Shown one piece after another: positions 1 to 11,745 of a stretch of 64,000 nt of DNA (the stretch's first letter is position 1; each line of letters starts with the position of its first letter). The stretch lies in NCBI GenBank assembly GCA_014871385.1, contig CM026427.1:8624344-8688343 (forward strand). Reading direction: 5' to 3'. Both the position numbers and the translations under genes were made by a program. Source of the stretch: Ceratodon purpureus (taxonomy: Eukaryota > Streptophyta > Bryopsida > Pseudoditrichales > Ditrichaceae). The notes under the pieces were generated by a model that saw only the letters and a program-made list of their open reading frames with translations, was not told the DNA's origin and did no database searches.

Positions 1-322
1 ATGTACATAATCCTAACCCACCTTGGAACAAAAATTTGAAGAGCCTCAAGTCAAATTTATTTTTTGGCTCACATAACACTTCAAACCCATTTTGCAAGAA
101 ATGAAAAAAAACTTTTTTTCCAACTTTGAACGTTATGATTTCACAAATGGTAAGGATTTTGAATCTTAGATTTTGGATACATATACATGTACAAGGTACT
201 AGATCCTATAGTTCTTTTCCTCCAAAACATATCAAAACATAAACACTTGCACTTTCTATTGAAAGAGACCAGTTTTAAAAGTTTTTGAGGGTTTTTAAGG
301 TTTTCTAGAGTGAAACCATTAA
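1..322 (-). mobile_element. Partial copy of a TTAA-bounded repeat element, cut by the window edge
   Basis: Read on the minus strand, this stretch matches the interior of the element at 21124-21916 and, more weakly, the one at 5098-5939. The shared order is a 'ctagtacctt' block, a 'gtatatgta' block, 'agattcaaa', then 'ttgtgaaatcataa' and 'gttggaaaaa' followed by a T run. The outer end is probably the TTAA at 319-322; the other end lies before the window. There is no coding capacity. The family assignment rests on by-eye similarity. Confidence 0.6.
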
Positions 323-1096
323 AGTCCATTGGATAAAATAGAAACAATAAAATGAGTGGTGAGGACTAGCCCTTTTTATTGGGTAGTAGATAAAATCACT
401 TTTACACCTTGGCATATCACTACATTAATCAATGTTCATAATCTAAAGTATTTGTATTTTCTTGCCTAGCCTGTTTGCAATACCACTAGAGTAAGTATGT
501 CATATAGTAAACCTTCAAATATAATCGTCTCCATCTTACACTAGATTACACATTGTTGGTAAAATTATTAAATTTTTTAAGACTATGAAAAAATAATTTT
601 GGATTCTTTTGTACAAAACTTCTTAATACCTTTTATACCGTATCCAAGAAAATAAAAACTTACATGTTTATTATTAAAGGTGTTTTTACGTTGAAATTGT
701 GGTAATAGCATATGCAAAAACTACCCTTGTGTATATGAAGTTTAATAGATTAAAGAACTCTATAAAAAAAATCAAAAGTATTTGAAAATTCATTCAATAA
801 AAGATATTAAAATTTAAAAAAAACAATCATCAAATTTTTAAAAAATATTGCTTGTGGTTTAATTTGCAATTTTCTTGCAATTATATTCCAATATTAAAAT
901 TGATTTCAGGATTTAATTCTTAAAGCTATTATGCATAATTTATAATACCATACAAATCAAACTTTTTTTAACCTCTTTTCATATTAACGCAATATATACC
1001 AAAACTTGAAAACTTCAAATTGGATTTTAAACTAGCATGAATTAGTTTTTATTTTCAATTTTTTTATACAGTACATTGTAAAGCAACAAATCTAAC
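323..1096. other. AT-rich intergenic DNA, no gene seen
   Basis: Very AT-rich with many homopolymer runs and no sustained reading frame. A pyrimidine-rich tract ending in 'acag' at about 1069-1072 could be a splice acceptor just before the small ORF that starts at 1097. Confidence 0.5.
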
Positions 1097-1486
1097 ATGA
1101 CTATGGACGAGAGTTTTGGACTTTCCATACCTAAAGATTTACCCAGTTTTGTGAGTGAGGCCATTACTGCGGACGAGGACATTGAGGTGACGAACCCCAT
1201 GGATCCTAAAACCGAGATGAGATCTTTAGAGTCATTTGTGTTAGCTATGCAAAAGGAAGACATGCGAGCTACGCAAGTGGAGTTATTGGACGAGGAGATG
1301 GATTTGGGAGATATACCTACTCCAGAGATCTACAGAATCTTCAAGCCACTTATTGTTAACCTCCCTCAAAGATATTTTGTATGAGTTTATTAGTGCAAAA
1401 CTTCAGTATTCTTATGTGTCCTTCTTGATTTTTTATTGATTGTTAATTTTGAACTTTGATGACAGGCCTTAAAGAAGGTGGATTGA
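1097..1486 (+). CDS. Possible small acidic protein, two exons, unrecognised
   Basis: An ATG at 1097 opens a 94-codon frame that stands out from its surroundings by balanced base composition. Exon 1 would be 1097-1378. A donor 'gtatga' follows directly, and an acceptor 'gatgacag' at 1458-1465 leads to a seven-codon exon 1466-1486 (ALKKVD, then TGA) in the same phase, giving 100 aa. Without splicing the frame stops at 1384. The product is rich in Asp and Glu (for example DEEMDLGD near residue 60) and has no signal peptide or membrane segment. It could be a lineage-specific small gene, the last exons of a larger gene (an acceptor-like site lies at 1072), or a remnant carried by a mobile element. 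I do not recognise a family. Confidence 0.35.
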
Positions 1487-2253
1487 ACGCATAAGACATG
1501 TACAAAATTTTATTCCACACCATAAATTATCTTCGAAATGCAAGCATTTCATCCATCAAAGGGAAACACCCAACTAGTTTTTTATGCTAATGTATATCAT
1601 TTTTATACATATGACCATCAAATTACTTCAAAATTATTGAAATCAAATCAATTTTAGATATTTATATATCATATTATAGTTTTAATTCAATTTCAAAACT
1701 ATCCATAGAATCATCAATTAAATTTCTATTTTTAATATGATAATTTTAAAATTTGAGAGAAAAATCTATACTGTAAACAAAATAGTCATTATCCATCTAT
1801 CCATCTATCACAAGCCAACTTTCTAGAAAACCTTATATCATATCCAGTTTATATGATTTTTAATACATTTGTTTATACATGAATGGTAATTAATATTTCG
1901 TTCAAAGTTTTTAAATTAAATTCAATGTGTTCTTTTCATGCAATCTTCTTATTACACATTTTTGTACGTCTATCTTTAATGTATGTAAAAGATGCTTTTA
2001 TAAAAAATGCTTTCGTAAATTTCTTTTTTAAAATTTTAAATCTTTAAATTAAAGTAATCATTGAGATTTTCTATATCTACTAATGGGACCAGCGCGATTG
2101 AGCACATTGACCGCAACTTGGTTTGTCTCCTTGATGGATTTTAACGTCGAACAGTCAAGTGAAACAAACCAACTTGTATTGTATAATAAATGTGTGTATT
2201 TTCACAAAATGTATATTAAAAGATGCATTTATGAACATGTTGAAATAAACCAC
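1487..2253. other. AT-rich intergenic DNA with one short coding-like island
   Basis: Mostly AT-rich and empty. At 2085-2144 a short GC-richer island reads IEHIDRNLVCLLDGF followed by TAA. It looks like the last codons of an exon, possibly a relic, but no partner exon is visible. Confidence 0.4.
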
Positions 2254-2403
2254 AATATTTTATATCATACCTTCACACATAATCATTGTTTAAAATTGAT
2301 ATTAATATTTTATATCATACACTCACATACAATCATTGTTTAAAATTGAGATTAATATTTTATATCATACACTCACAAATAATTATTGTTTAAATTTGAT
2401 ATT
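2254..2403. repeat. Tandem repeat, three copies of a 50-bp unit
   Basis: Units start at 2254, 2304 and 2354. Each begins 'aatattttatatcata', continues with a 'cactcaca' type block and ends with 'attgtttaaa'. The period is exactly 50 bp and copies differ at only a few positions. Confidence 0.85.
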
Positions 2404-3126
2404 TAAACATTTTATATATGTATATGATACGCAAACATTTAATAAAATAACACCAACATTTACTTCATCTAAAATTTAATACACATGACTAACATAATCC
2501 TTTTCGAAGTAATAATAAGTCTTGACTTTATCCTATCCACTCTTTGCTCCAAATAACTAACTCATGAGCCAAATGTTTTTATTGTTTGGTTCCGTCCTCT
2601 CAACCGGCCCTTACTCACATAGGGCCTAGTTTACACAATCTGAGGCTGGCTGGAAGGTGAGCCCGATTGAATATTTGTTCAACCTCCAATCTGGCGTTGG
2701 GTTCGAGCCCAAATTGAAATTTCGTGTCAAAGGGAAACCTTGTTCCAATTACATTACCAAGGCCTAAACATTTTGGCACCAAAATACTGCTACATAGGAT
2801 GTTACATTGGAATAAATTGAACTTCCGGTCGGGACCTTGTATAAAGCCCTTAGGCCCGATTTGAAAAAATCGAGCAATCCTATTGGTTGAGATTTAAAGA
2901 GTTTCGGCCGGCCTTCAATCTATAAACTGGCCCTAAGTAACGGAAAGAAACCGAGCTCCACCGTCTTACATTCCAACGAGGAGGCCAAAGAAACTGAGCT
3001 CCACGGTCTTACACCCCGACGATGAGGCCCAAGAACGAGAAGAGGACCCTCCACCTCCATCTCCGATTGGGCAGGGCGATCACATCTCATCGAAAATTCT
3101 AACCCTCCAGACTCCGCCTCCACCAC
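2404..3126. other. Intergenic region leading to NFU copy A
   Basis: Composition rises from AT-rich to GC-rich towards the NFU gene, so the right part probably holds its promoter and 5' UTR. At 2699-2710 'gggttcgagccc' matches a tRNA T-arm (B box), but no cloverleaf can be drawn around it; a SINE relic is possible. No gene is seen. Confidence 0.4.
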
Positions 3127-3159
3127 CCCTTCCCTTCCCTTCCCTTCCCTTCCCTTCCC
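3127..3159. repeat. CCCTT microsatellite in the NFU copy A 5' region
   Basis: About six and a half perfect copies of CCCTT. It lies roughly 290 bp before the NFU start codon and is absent at the corresponding place near NFU copy B. Confidence 0.9.
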
Positions 3160-3449
3160 AAACCAGGCACTCCAATTCCAACTCCCATCCCAACCAACTC
3201 ACGCAACTAACTCACTAGTGCCAATTCTCCACGCTCACCAACTAACCAATTGCCCACAACGCTCTCACCACTTACCAGTTACGAACCGAGACGCCACTAA
3301 TCTGTCCAGGGACTTACGCATAGTGAGTTTGGACTCTCAATTCGCCAACGAAGGGGACGCAGGCTTCAATTGCGGGGGTGGGTTGCGCTGCTGCGGAGAG
3401 TACTTCGCTGGTTGCGTGGGCTAGGGTTTCTGGGCTGGGGTTTGGGGGA

Positions 3450-4175
3450 ATGGCGTCCGCGCTTCTCATGCAGGCGCACGCCGTGGCGGTGCTCGGGGCT
3501 GGGGCGGGCTGTTCGTATCAGGATGCGCCCATGCTGACGCGGAGGGGCGGCAGCCGGGGTTCGGAGGGTGTGAATTTGAGGGGGGATAGGTTTGGATTAC
3601 GCAGGGGGAGTGTCGCGGCGGCTTTCGGATTGCGGAGCAGCGGTGGGTCGCGGCAGGTGGGGATTCGGGGGAGAGTGGAAGCGGTGGCGACGGAGGATGT
3701 GTTGACGGAGGGGTTGGAATTGACGGAGGAGAATGTGGAGCTGGTTTTGGATGAGGTGCGGCCTTATTTGATCTCGGATGGTGGGAACGTGGCGCTGCAT
3801 GAGATTGATGGTTTGGTAGTGAAGTTGAAGCTGCAAGGTGCATGTGGCTCGTGCCCTAGCTCGACGATGACGATGAGGATGGGGATCGAGCGGCGTTTGA
3901 TTGAGAGGATACCGGAGATTCAGGCGGTGGAGCAGATCATGGACGAGGAGACAGGGTTGGCGCTGACGGAGGAGAACGTGGATGCTGTGTTGTCGGAGAT
4001 CAGGCCATATCTGGTGGGCACCGGGGGCGGAGAGCTGGAGCTGGTGAAGATTGACGGGCCCGTGGTGAAGGTGAGGCTCGGGGGGCCAGCGGCTTCGGTG
4101 ATGACAGTGCGGGTGGCGGTGACGCAAAAGCTGAGAGAGAAGATTCCGATGATTGCTGCAGTTCAGTTGCTGTAA
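3450..4175 (+). CDS. NFU: NFU-type iron-sulfur cluster scaffold, plastid type (copy A)
   Basis: Intronless, 241 aa. The ATG at 3450 (MASALLM) is chosen because it is the first ATG of the frame, has a good context and is conserved in copy B. Residues 1 to about 78 are rich in Ala, Gly, Ser and Arg and fit a plastid transit peptide. Residues 91-165 form a NifU C-terminal domain with the cluster-binding motif C132-G-S-C135. Residues 170-241 are a second, degenerate NifU domain without the CxxC, the layout of plant plastid NFU1-3. In Arabidopsis these proteins carry 4Fe-4S or 2Fe-2S clusters to plastid targets such as photosystem I; the same role is inferred here. An inverted near-duplicate lies at 41533-42273. 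The conserved 5' UTR contains 'ctagggttt', a telo-box-like sequence, just before the start. Confidence 0.92.
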   Translation: MASALLMQAHAVAVLGAGAGCSYQDAPMLTRRGGSRGSEGVNLRGDRFGLRRGSVAAAFGLRSSGGSRQVGIRGRVEAVATEDVLTEGLELTEENVELVLDEVRPYLISDGGNVALHEIDGLVVKLKLQGACGSCPSSTMTMRMGIERRLIERIPEIQAVEQIMDEETGLALTEENVDAVLSEIRPYLVGTGGGELELVKIDGPVVKVRLGGPAASVMTVRVAVTQKLREKIPMIAAVQLL

Positions 4176-4299
4176 GTTTTGGGACATTGAAGGCAGTATT
4201 CCGGGGTTAGGGTTTACCTTGAACCGTCCAGGTTCTTTTCGGAGTGCCTCAAATCTAGAGCGAAGGTTTGAACCATTTTTTAGACGTGCAATTGAAGTT

Positions 4300-5097
4300 G
4301 TATCATGGGGTCGAAGAAGAATCTGCATTCTTTACTTGTCAAATTTAGGTGATGGCAGATAAGCACCCAGGAGTGGGCTTGCGCCGCGGCCAACAGTCTG
4401 CTGGAAATTCAAGAGCACGTCTTGAAATTTGAAGGGTCCTTCCTGTTGGGCGAATTTGCCAGCACCCGGATCGTGGTGCATGGACAGGGTCACACTGTTT
4501 GTATTCTACACTGGAAGCTGATGTAAGTACATTAGTTGGCTACAAGATTGGAGTAAAGGAATGTTTCTGGAAGTTCAGTTTATATGTTGCATTGTAATGA
4601 TAGAGACGACTGTCTTCAGAGTATATACCCGATTTGGTTATGAAGAGGGAGTTTGGAATTAAATTGACTTCAGTTTCATTATCATGAAATTTGACACCAT
4701 GAGGATGTACTGGACCCGTCAGTCTTTCTGGCCACCGGGCTTGAGAGCAGTGAGGTTGAGGTATGGTTTGGAATTATGGAACGTAGTCTTACGAGACAGG
4801 TTCCAGATTTCTTTGCATGTCCACGATGTTTAGAGTGGCTGCTTGCCTGATTTTTCTAGCTTGCTTTTGCAAGTTGGTACCTATCTAATATGCATTTGGA
4901 AAACATGTGATGAATTGGTATGCTGTATGTCATTATTTTTTCTTTTCAATTTTTGGTTGTGAATCTTGTTTCTTGTAAGTGTATGGGGCTTCTTGCTCAT
5001 CAGCAGATGGAGTTAGTGATTGTCTTTTTTTTTTGAGGCATTTCTTTCCAGGAGTTGAAGTCGATGCCAATTTGCAATTTTTATGTTTGAAAAAATC
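4300..5097. other. NFU copy A 3' flank, no gene seen
   Basis: Similarity to the flank of copy B ends near 4293. The remainder is probably 3' UTR and intergenic DNA, with T-rich stretches near 4935 and 5025. No coding frame was found. Confidence 0.5.
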
Positions 5098-5939
5098 TTA
5101 ACCCCTAATGTCAAATGCCCTCAAAATTTCAAAAAACCCTCAAAACTGCCCTCTTGAAATGCAAGGTGCAAATTTTTAATTTTTGATGTATTTTTGAGTA
5201 TGCAACCGTAAGACCTTGTACCTGACTTGTATATACACATGTATGTGAAATCTTAAATTCAAAATTCCTGACCAATTGTGAGACCATAATGTTTAAAGAT
5301 GGAAAAAAAGTTTTTTTCGCTTGTTGGAGAAAGGGTAACTAGTTTTTTGAGGGCCAAGAAAATCATTTTTGGTAGAAAATTTGATATGAGGCTCTTCAAA
5401 TTCTTATTTTTTAGGTGAGTTATGAACATGCCTTTGCAATTTTTACCCTCATACGACCTATGAAACCTAAAGAAATGCTTCATTATTCACATAGAGGTAT
5501 GCTGAAATTCAACTACAAAGGCCAATCTTTGACAACAAAAAAGGCATGTGAAGAATAAATGGATTGAAAATCCAAACGGTGAGATTATGCTTGAAAACCA
5601 TATTTACTTGAACAAAAAACAAAGCTTTAAAAAAGTAAAATCTCAATTTTCGGAGAATTTTTGAAGTTTCTGCAATTTAATTGATTTTGGACAGTTTTTG
5701 AGAATAAATGAGCATATACCGCAGTTTGGGCAAATTTCAAATAGTGTTTTCTAACTTTGACTCGAAATATCTCCTAAGGTATGAGGAGTTTTGAAGCATG
5801 AGATGACTTTTGGGAAAGGTATGAAAAAACTCTACAATCTGCCAGAATTAGAAACTTCATTTGATCTAAATTTAATACCTACGCACCTGACCTTACCAAA
5901 ATCGACCCTGATCGGGTTGATTTCAACATTAGGGGTTAA
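5098..5939 (+). mobile_element. TTAA-bounded non-autonomous TIR element (family 1)
   Basis: The outer ends are TTAA at 5098-5101 and TTAA at 5936-5939. Just inside, CCCCTAATGT on the left faces ACATTAGGGG (positions 5926-5935), a perfect 10-bp terminal inverted repeat. Length is 842 bp. The interior is AT-rich without a transposase and is similar along its length to 21124-21916, including an 'aaacctaaagaaatgctt' block. A TTAA duplication with TIRs starting CCC fits the piggyBac superfamily; the non-autonomous (MITE) status is inferred. Confidence 0.75.
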
Positions 5940-6132
5940 AATTGAGTTCAAAATGAGTTGCTTTAAGTTATTTTTGATGAAGAGTTGATCCAATTGTCCA
6001 CATAATATGACTTCTCATATCTTTTACCTCGCTTATTAAAAATTCCTATGTATGTATAAATCCTTCAAACATGGTGATATTTTAATTTATTTTATGAATA
6101 AAAGCGTGACACATATGCAATGAACTATTAAA

Positions 6133-6195
<63 letters not shown>

Positions 6196-8034
6196 CTCAA
6201 AACATTATAGGATATTGCAAGGCCATGTCAAAAATGACATTCCACCACATTTCGGTTACTAGTGCATTTAGGGGGTCAAGGAAAGGAAAAAAACTAGGTT
6301 TTCAACTTTATCATTGGGATTCAATCATTAACAATCCATGTTGGGTATTTGGAGATTTTGCGTCATTAAATCACCTTGCATTAAATTTTGTTTTTTGTGA
6401 CCAAAGCTTTTTAGTAAATCATTCATGAAGTTCGTGTCTTATTGAGTGGTTGAATTGAAATTGCCACATAGTATCATTTTGACTAAAAATTCAAATATTG
6501 AACATGTGACTGAGTTCTTTTAAATGTCATAGAATCTACTACGCTAAATAGATGTATTGCACAATTTGCACTATAAGCCACCACGCCTTCACATAGAAGC
6601 ACCTATTACCACTACCTAAGCTATATAATAATTTAATAGTATATTTCATCGTTGAAAAATATTTTCTTTATAAGAAAAAAGATTCTCGAATGTTTTCATG
6701 CTTTTATTTTCAATATTGAGAAAAAAACCTTAAACTTCGTGTTGTGTAAATTCTCGTTTATTAACTTTGACTATTAAATCCTACACATGATGAAACCTGA
6801 TACCACCAATACAATTTTCCATAGATAAGATCTTATCCCAATTGATCACATGTTGAAAGTTACTAAAAAGTTTTATTCATATACAAATTCGATTCTATGG
6901 TCTAAAAACCTTTAAATTCAATCCAACCTGGAATACTATTAGATAAAATTTGTTAAAGAGTTGGAATTTGTAGTGGAAATGGGTGTCTCCACTATATTAA
7001 AGAAGTTTTTTTTAGATGTCATTTCATAGTGTTGACAATACTCTAAAGAACACACGTTTAAGAATATATCGTAGAACGTTTTATCATTGCATTTAACATT
7101 TACTTAGTATTTGAGATTGTTTATCATGTATATATTGAAGATTTTGTCAAATAGTGTTGTATTCTTTCAATATTCTTTCAATTTTAGATGTTGAAATCTA
7201 TCTTCTCTTTTCAACATCTAAAATTGTTGCTAAGTATTATAGTTTAGAAAACGTTGTTGAATAGTTTCAATTATATCCATGTTATTGGAAATTGAGCCAT
7301 ATGAAGGAAATCCATGATGGCTAACCATGCAGCGACATGAAGGCTTGTGATTACAATTAGCCACATACTAATTTTTTATTTTTTAAAAACAATACCTATG
7401 CCACAAATTGTTAAGGATTCAACAATAACGTCTTTGATGTTTCCATACTTAATAAGTTGTTGAAAAATCTGCATAATCACCAATAGTTTCTCCACTGTAA
7501 ATTTATACATTCACTCCTACATCTGAGTCAATATTTAGGTTGATTTCAATCTTAAATATATAACTTAAGAGATATTGAATCAAAACCAAAGCGGTAAATG
7601 CAAAAGTTAGAGTATGCAAGATATGCTAATTTTTTAAAAAGATTCCAAGAAAGATCATTCATGGTTTGCAAATAAGTGAATTTTGAAGTTGACAGGCTTG
7701 GCATTGACTCAATTCTAAAACCACTTGAAGAAACAATTTGTAAGGATTTTTAGAACTTCCTTTTTTGAGTTACAGTGACTTCGAGCTAACTTGGAATGTT
7801 GTTATAGGACTTTGAAGGTCCCTTTATCAATGTTGTAAAAAGTAACTCACATATGCTTCAAAAATCAATTTTTCTTTTTTAAATTTAAAAGAAATTCATT
7901 TGAATGGAAAATTTTGACAAAAGGAAAGACTTAAGACCTCTATACATGTACATTCTATGTTACAATTTTTGTTGATATAATCAGCCATTGGAGTACCAAT
8001 TTGGAGCTTCTTGTTGGTAGCAAATGTCAAATAT
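5940..8034. other. AT-rich intergenic DNA, no gene seen
   Basis: Scattered short frames only. It contains the (AT)n run at 6136-6193 and nothing else identifiable. Confidence 0.5.
6136..6193. repeat. (AT)n microsatellite
   Basis: An uninterrupted AT dinucleotide run of about 58 bp. Confidence 0.95.
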
Positions 8035-8405
8035 CTAAGGTAGAGGGCCCAAAACCGACCAGCTCCAAAAATTGACCAATAGCCTTCACCTAGCCTGTTT
8101 CCTGAAAGTGTGCAAAAGCGTTCTAATTCTGTCCATGGCTGCAAAAATTGAGTGCTTGTGATTGGTGCAGAAACATTCTATTCTCAAAATCCAAGTGGTC
8201 ATATTAATCATGACTCTATGAGCGGTTAGTGGCCCCCTTAGGACTGAACACTCAAAAACTTATAGGAAATTATAGACTTACTCAAAAAATGATTTTTTTT
8301 TTGGAGGATGGCTTTGCACTGCATCCAAAAATTATAAACTTTTTCCACCACTGTTCCAAATGAGCAAACCTGAAATTTGGACGGTTTCTGGGCCCTCTAC
8401 CTTAA
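8035..8405. mobile_element. Non-autonomous TIR element with GGTAGAGGGCCC ends (family 2)
   Basis: The left end CTAA (8035-8038) is followed by GGTAGAGGGCCCAAAACCG. The right end, read inward from TTAA at 8402-8405, is GGTAGAGGGCCCAGAAACCG. The inverted repeat is about 20 bp with one gap or mismatch. Length is 371 bp with no coding capacity. The flanks are CTAA and TTAA, so a four-base target duplication would carry one mutation. The right TTAA is shared with the next element. Confidence 0.65.
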
Positions 8406-8759
8406 CCCTTAAACGTCATTTTGATGTCTGGCCGGGCAGCCCAAAATTGGATCACGGCATCTTTTGTGCTTGGGCATCATGAATAGTGCATTTTTTGAAC
8501 TTGGGCATCATGAATGAACCAATCAATGATGAGCTTGCAACCTATGTGCAACCCCTACCTACCTACCATAATCCTTTCAAAGCACAAATCACTCATACAA
8601 ATTGTGAATTGAATTGTAAAATTTCACTTTGAGAATGCACAATGAGAAGGTGATTAGAATGATATAAAAAATAAGTGAAAAGTTGAGTTCAGTATGAGCT
8701 ACAGAGAAGATTCTCTGGAAACAGAGCCCCTCGGGTCATGAAAGACGTTTAAGGGTTAA
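8402..8759 (+). mobile_element. TTAA-bounded MITE (family 3), copy 1
   Basis: TTAA at 8402-8405 and 8756-8759 encloses the perfect inverted repeat CCCTTAAACGTC / GACGTTTAAGGG. The 358-bp element recurs at 19966-20311 with roughly 95% identity by eye. Inside, 'cttgggcatcatgaat' is repeated twice. No open frame of note. The ends match piggyBac-type termini. Confidence 0.85.
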
Positions 8760-8871
8760 TATCCTCACAAGCCTTCCGGGGGGGTAACTCAGGATTCTGT
8801 ATTGCATGCTACAGACACTGCTCTCACATGCTCCATCTCTATCTGATCATTTGAACTCCGTATGTGATCTG

Positions 8872-9796
8872 TTAACCCCTAAAAATCCAGCCGTTTTTTG
8901 AAGCTCCAAGTTCCAAAACTGTCATTTTTGACCGCTTTGTGGGAATGACGGTTTGGACCAGTTTTGTTTCTTTTTTTTAGACATCTAACCGTAAGATCTT
9001 GAACTTTACCCTCTTTAGAAGTACTGATGAAATTTTCAAGTGTTGGATGTTTACCATTTGTGAGATTATAATGTTTAAAGTTGCAGCAAACATTTTTTTG
9101 GTATAAACTGAACAACATAGGGTAAATGGTGAAAATGGGGATTTGATGTTCATTATCCCAAACATTTTGCTCATATTTTTTTCCATGTAGGTAATCAAGT
9201 TGGGTACCTCCATGCAAAATTTTAAAGACTTATTCCTTTTTTAGGACCTTCATAAAAATTATTCTCTAGAAGTGGGTCTAAAAACGTTGATATCGTAAAA
9301 CATGTATGACGTTATGTATACTTGGTTTTAGAAAAATCTAAACGGTGGTTAGGTGCCTTTATACATTCTTTATTTTTAGGCGCAATTATTTTTGAAAAAT
9401 TTCAAAATCTCAAATTTTGACGGATTTTGAAAGAAATAATTCAAAAATTTGAAGCTTGTCTTTGTAATTTTTGGAGGCTGCCCTTGTAAAATTGGTTTAT
9501 TTTTTGACTTGGATCTCTTTGAAATTTGAGTGGTGGTTTGGTTATGAAAATATTTCAAGAATTTTTTTTTTAAAAAACCCTAATTTTAAGCTGCCGGTTT
9601 TGGACTTGAAACCTAAAATTTCTAGATGAAGATCTTAAAATTGGAATTTGGCTTTGAAAATTTTACCACATACACTTTGCAGTATAGGGAGTATCCAGTA
9701 AAAATCTTAGGCAAAAATATGAATTTTAACCCCCTCATCGTGGCTGCCCAAAACAGCAAAAACCCATTTCGGCTTTCCTGGATTTTTAGGGGTTAA
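8872..9796. mobile_element. TTAA-bounded TIR element (family 4)
   Basis: TTAA at 8872-8875 and at 9793-9796. The inner ends CCCCTAAAAATCCAG and CTGGATTTTTAGGGG form a perfect 15-bp inverted repeat. Length is 925 bp. The centre shares a block with family 1 ('accgtaagatcttg', then 'tttgtgagattataatgttt'), so the two families are probably related. Short frames occur but none resembles a transposase. Confidence 0.8.
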
Positions 9797-11415
9797 TTTA
9801 CTTTGAGGTACGCTGGAAAGGCGAATTTTTATGAACAAAGTACGCGGACTTCATATATTATGTAACAAACTTCATAAACTACATAACATCAATATCCATA
9901 TCTCCATAGATACAGCGCAACACACAGCTTTTGATGCCAATACTCTCCAAGTTGCCTCTTCAAATTACAATGAATTCAGAATCCACTCTTCTCTTTCAGA
10001 AATAGATGTATGTTTATTGCAGCAGAATGTATTTCAACATTGCTCTGTACATCTGTTAATGGGCACTGAATGCTCATTTATTTTTATTTGTTTGAAAGCA
10101 TCACTTGGAACAATTCCAGTTAATAAGACCCCTTCTATGGATGATGTCAATAATCACCAACACTACCTGCATCAATATGCTCGGCATCGGCCAGTAAGTT
10201 TAACCAAATTTTTCCTCCTGCTGAGATCTCATTCAATTCCCCATTAAACGTCTTGGGCAAAAATGGAGCTCTTCCCTTGAAAGCTCTTCATGTACTTGAC
10301 AACAAAGAGCAGCAGATTTGGTGTAAATTGGCCTTTAGGTAGTTAGAGATAAAGATTATCATCACTTCACCGGCCGTAGTTAAGAACTCCCTCTGTTTTC
10401 TCCCTTCATCACAGTCATCCTGAAGGACCCTTGTCCTTGATCGAATTGCATGTATGTTTATCATGTGTGCCATTGCAACAGAGCATTGAAGCATAGAAGA
10501 AAGGTAATAGTAAAAGAGAATCAGGATTGGTCATGAGCAATGATCAGCCTTTACCAACTTCACAAGGCAAATGTTTTTTTCATGCATCAGTTTACATCCG
10601 CATAAACAAAGGCAGGAAGGAGTGTGGCATAAGCTACTAACTTACTGGTAGTGGCACCTGTTTCCGCTTCTGACTTACGTGCATTATCAATCCAGAAACT
10701 GTTAGAAAGTAGGATCTTCTGGCCAGGGTCAACCTTGAAACATGGAAACAATGTATTCCCTTTGTGATTTGAATTAAAGGTCAACTATGAAACCGAGTGG
10801 GCGAACTTTAGCCAAGGCATAAAAAACTGACAGCGCAGTATTTCCTGGGACACAAGCTAACAACTCAATACTGTGAGTTGCAATACAATTAACTTACTAT
10901 CAAGACTGTTAATTCGTAGGAAAGCACTCTGTTTCTCAGCATACCGGTAGCCATTTAGTATCCCAGATTTAACAAAGCTACTGCTAAATTTTCATTGGGA
11001 AGTTTCGGTTCTTGAGGTTATCAACAATTGCAAATGCCAGGATCAGGGCAAGCTGTACTGCCACTCACAGATCTCAGAAAGCACATAGTTTAAGTTTCCA
11101 ACATTAAATTCCAAAAATCAATTGAAAAATTTGCAATCGGTAATTACTTTCTTCCAATTCACAAAAAGTTTCTTTTACTACAATCGATGAGAGTAATAAT
11201 CTCTACACGAGAAGGAGAATGTCATTAAGATAGCACTTCTAAATGTGCCTCCAACAGACTCTAAAATCAGTACTCATTTTTAGGAAAAGTGCAGGAAAAA
11301 TTTCACAGCCAATAATTAAACTACTCATGGTAATTACTTCACCCCGCAGTTATGGGAGATTTTTAAGTAGTTAGGAGTTACACTCAACTTGAATCCAGTA
11401 TCTAGAATAATATTC
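9797..11415. other. Intergenic region, possible non-coding transcript or gene relics
   Basis: Moderate base composition and several short frames on both strands (for example 9831-10247 plus, and 10288-10494 and 10587-10784 minus). None is recognisable and none shows a convincing start and splice pattern. It could hold 3' UTR of the uncertain minus-strand gene at 11.4-12.0 kb. Confidence 0.35.
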
Positions 11416-11745
11416 TCATGTGAAGCCTGCATTGCCCCAGCGAAGCACACTGACACCTGCAGCGTAAAGGTCGCACATCAAACCAACTTGGAAACACGAA
11501 CACATAAAATCAGTCCCTCCGAGGCATGAAAAGTTCATCCTCACTCGGACACTTTCCTTGATCGTTGCCGAGGAGCTCAAGGCCCTCACATGGCTCCACT
11601 GCCACCGTAGATCCTGCTTGGACGGTTCGGAACTTGCAGCTGCAGCAACTCCGCAATCTACAAGCTCAGGCTGAAGTGAAGTTAAGTTACTGCAGTAACG
11701 ATCGAGCTAACGGCGTCGTCATTTCGGAGATGGCGCTGTGACAGG

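Noticed and set aside
3466..4328. Long minus-strand frames opposite NFU copy A (and the mirror frames at 41521-42224)
   Set aside because: They are antisense shadows of the high-GC NFU coding sequence; their His, Pro and Arg-rich peptides have no domain.
9726..9739. TTAACCCCCTCATC as the start of a nested TTAA element
   Set aside because: No matching inverted end was found at a plausible distance.
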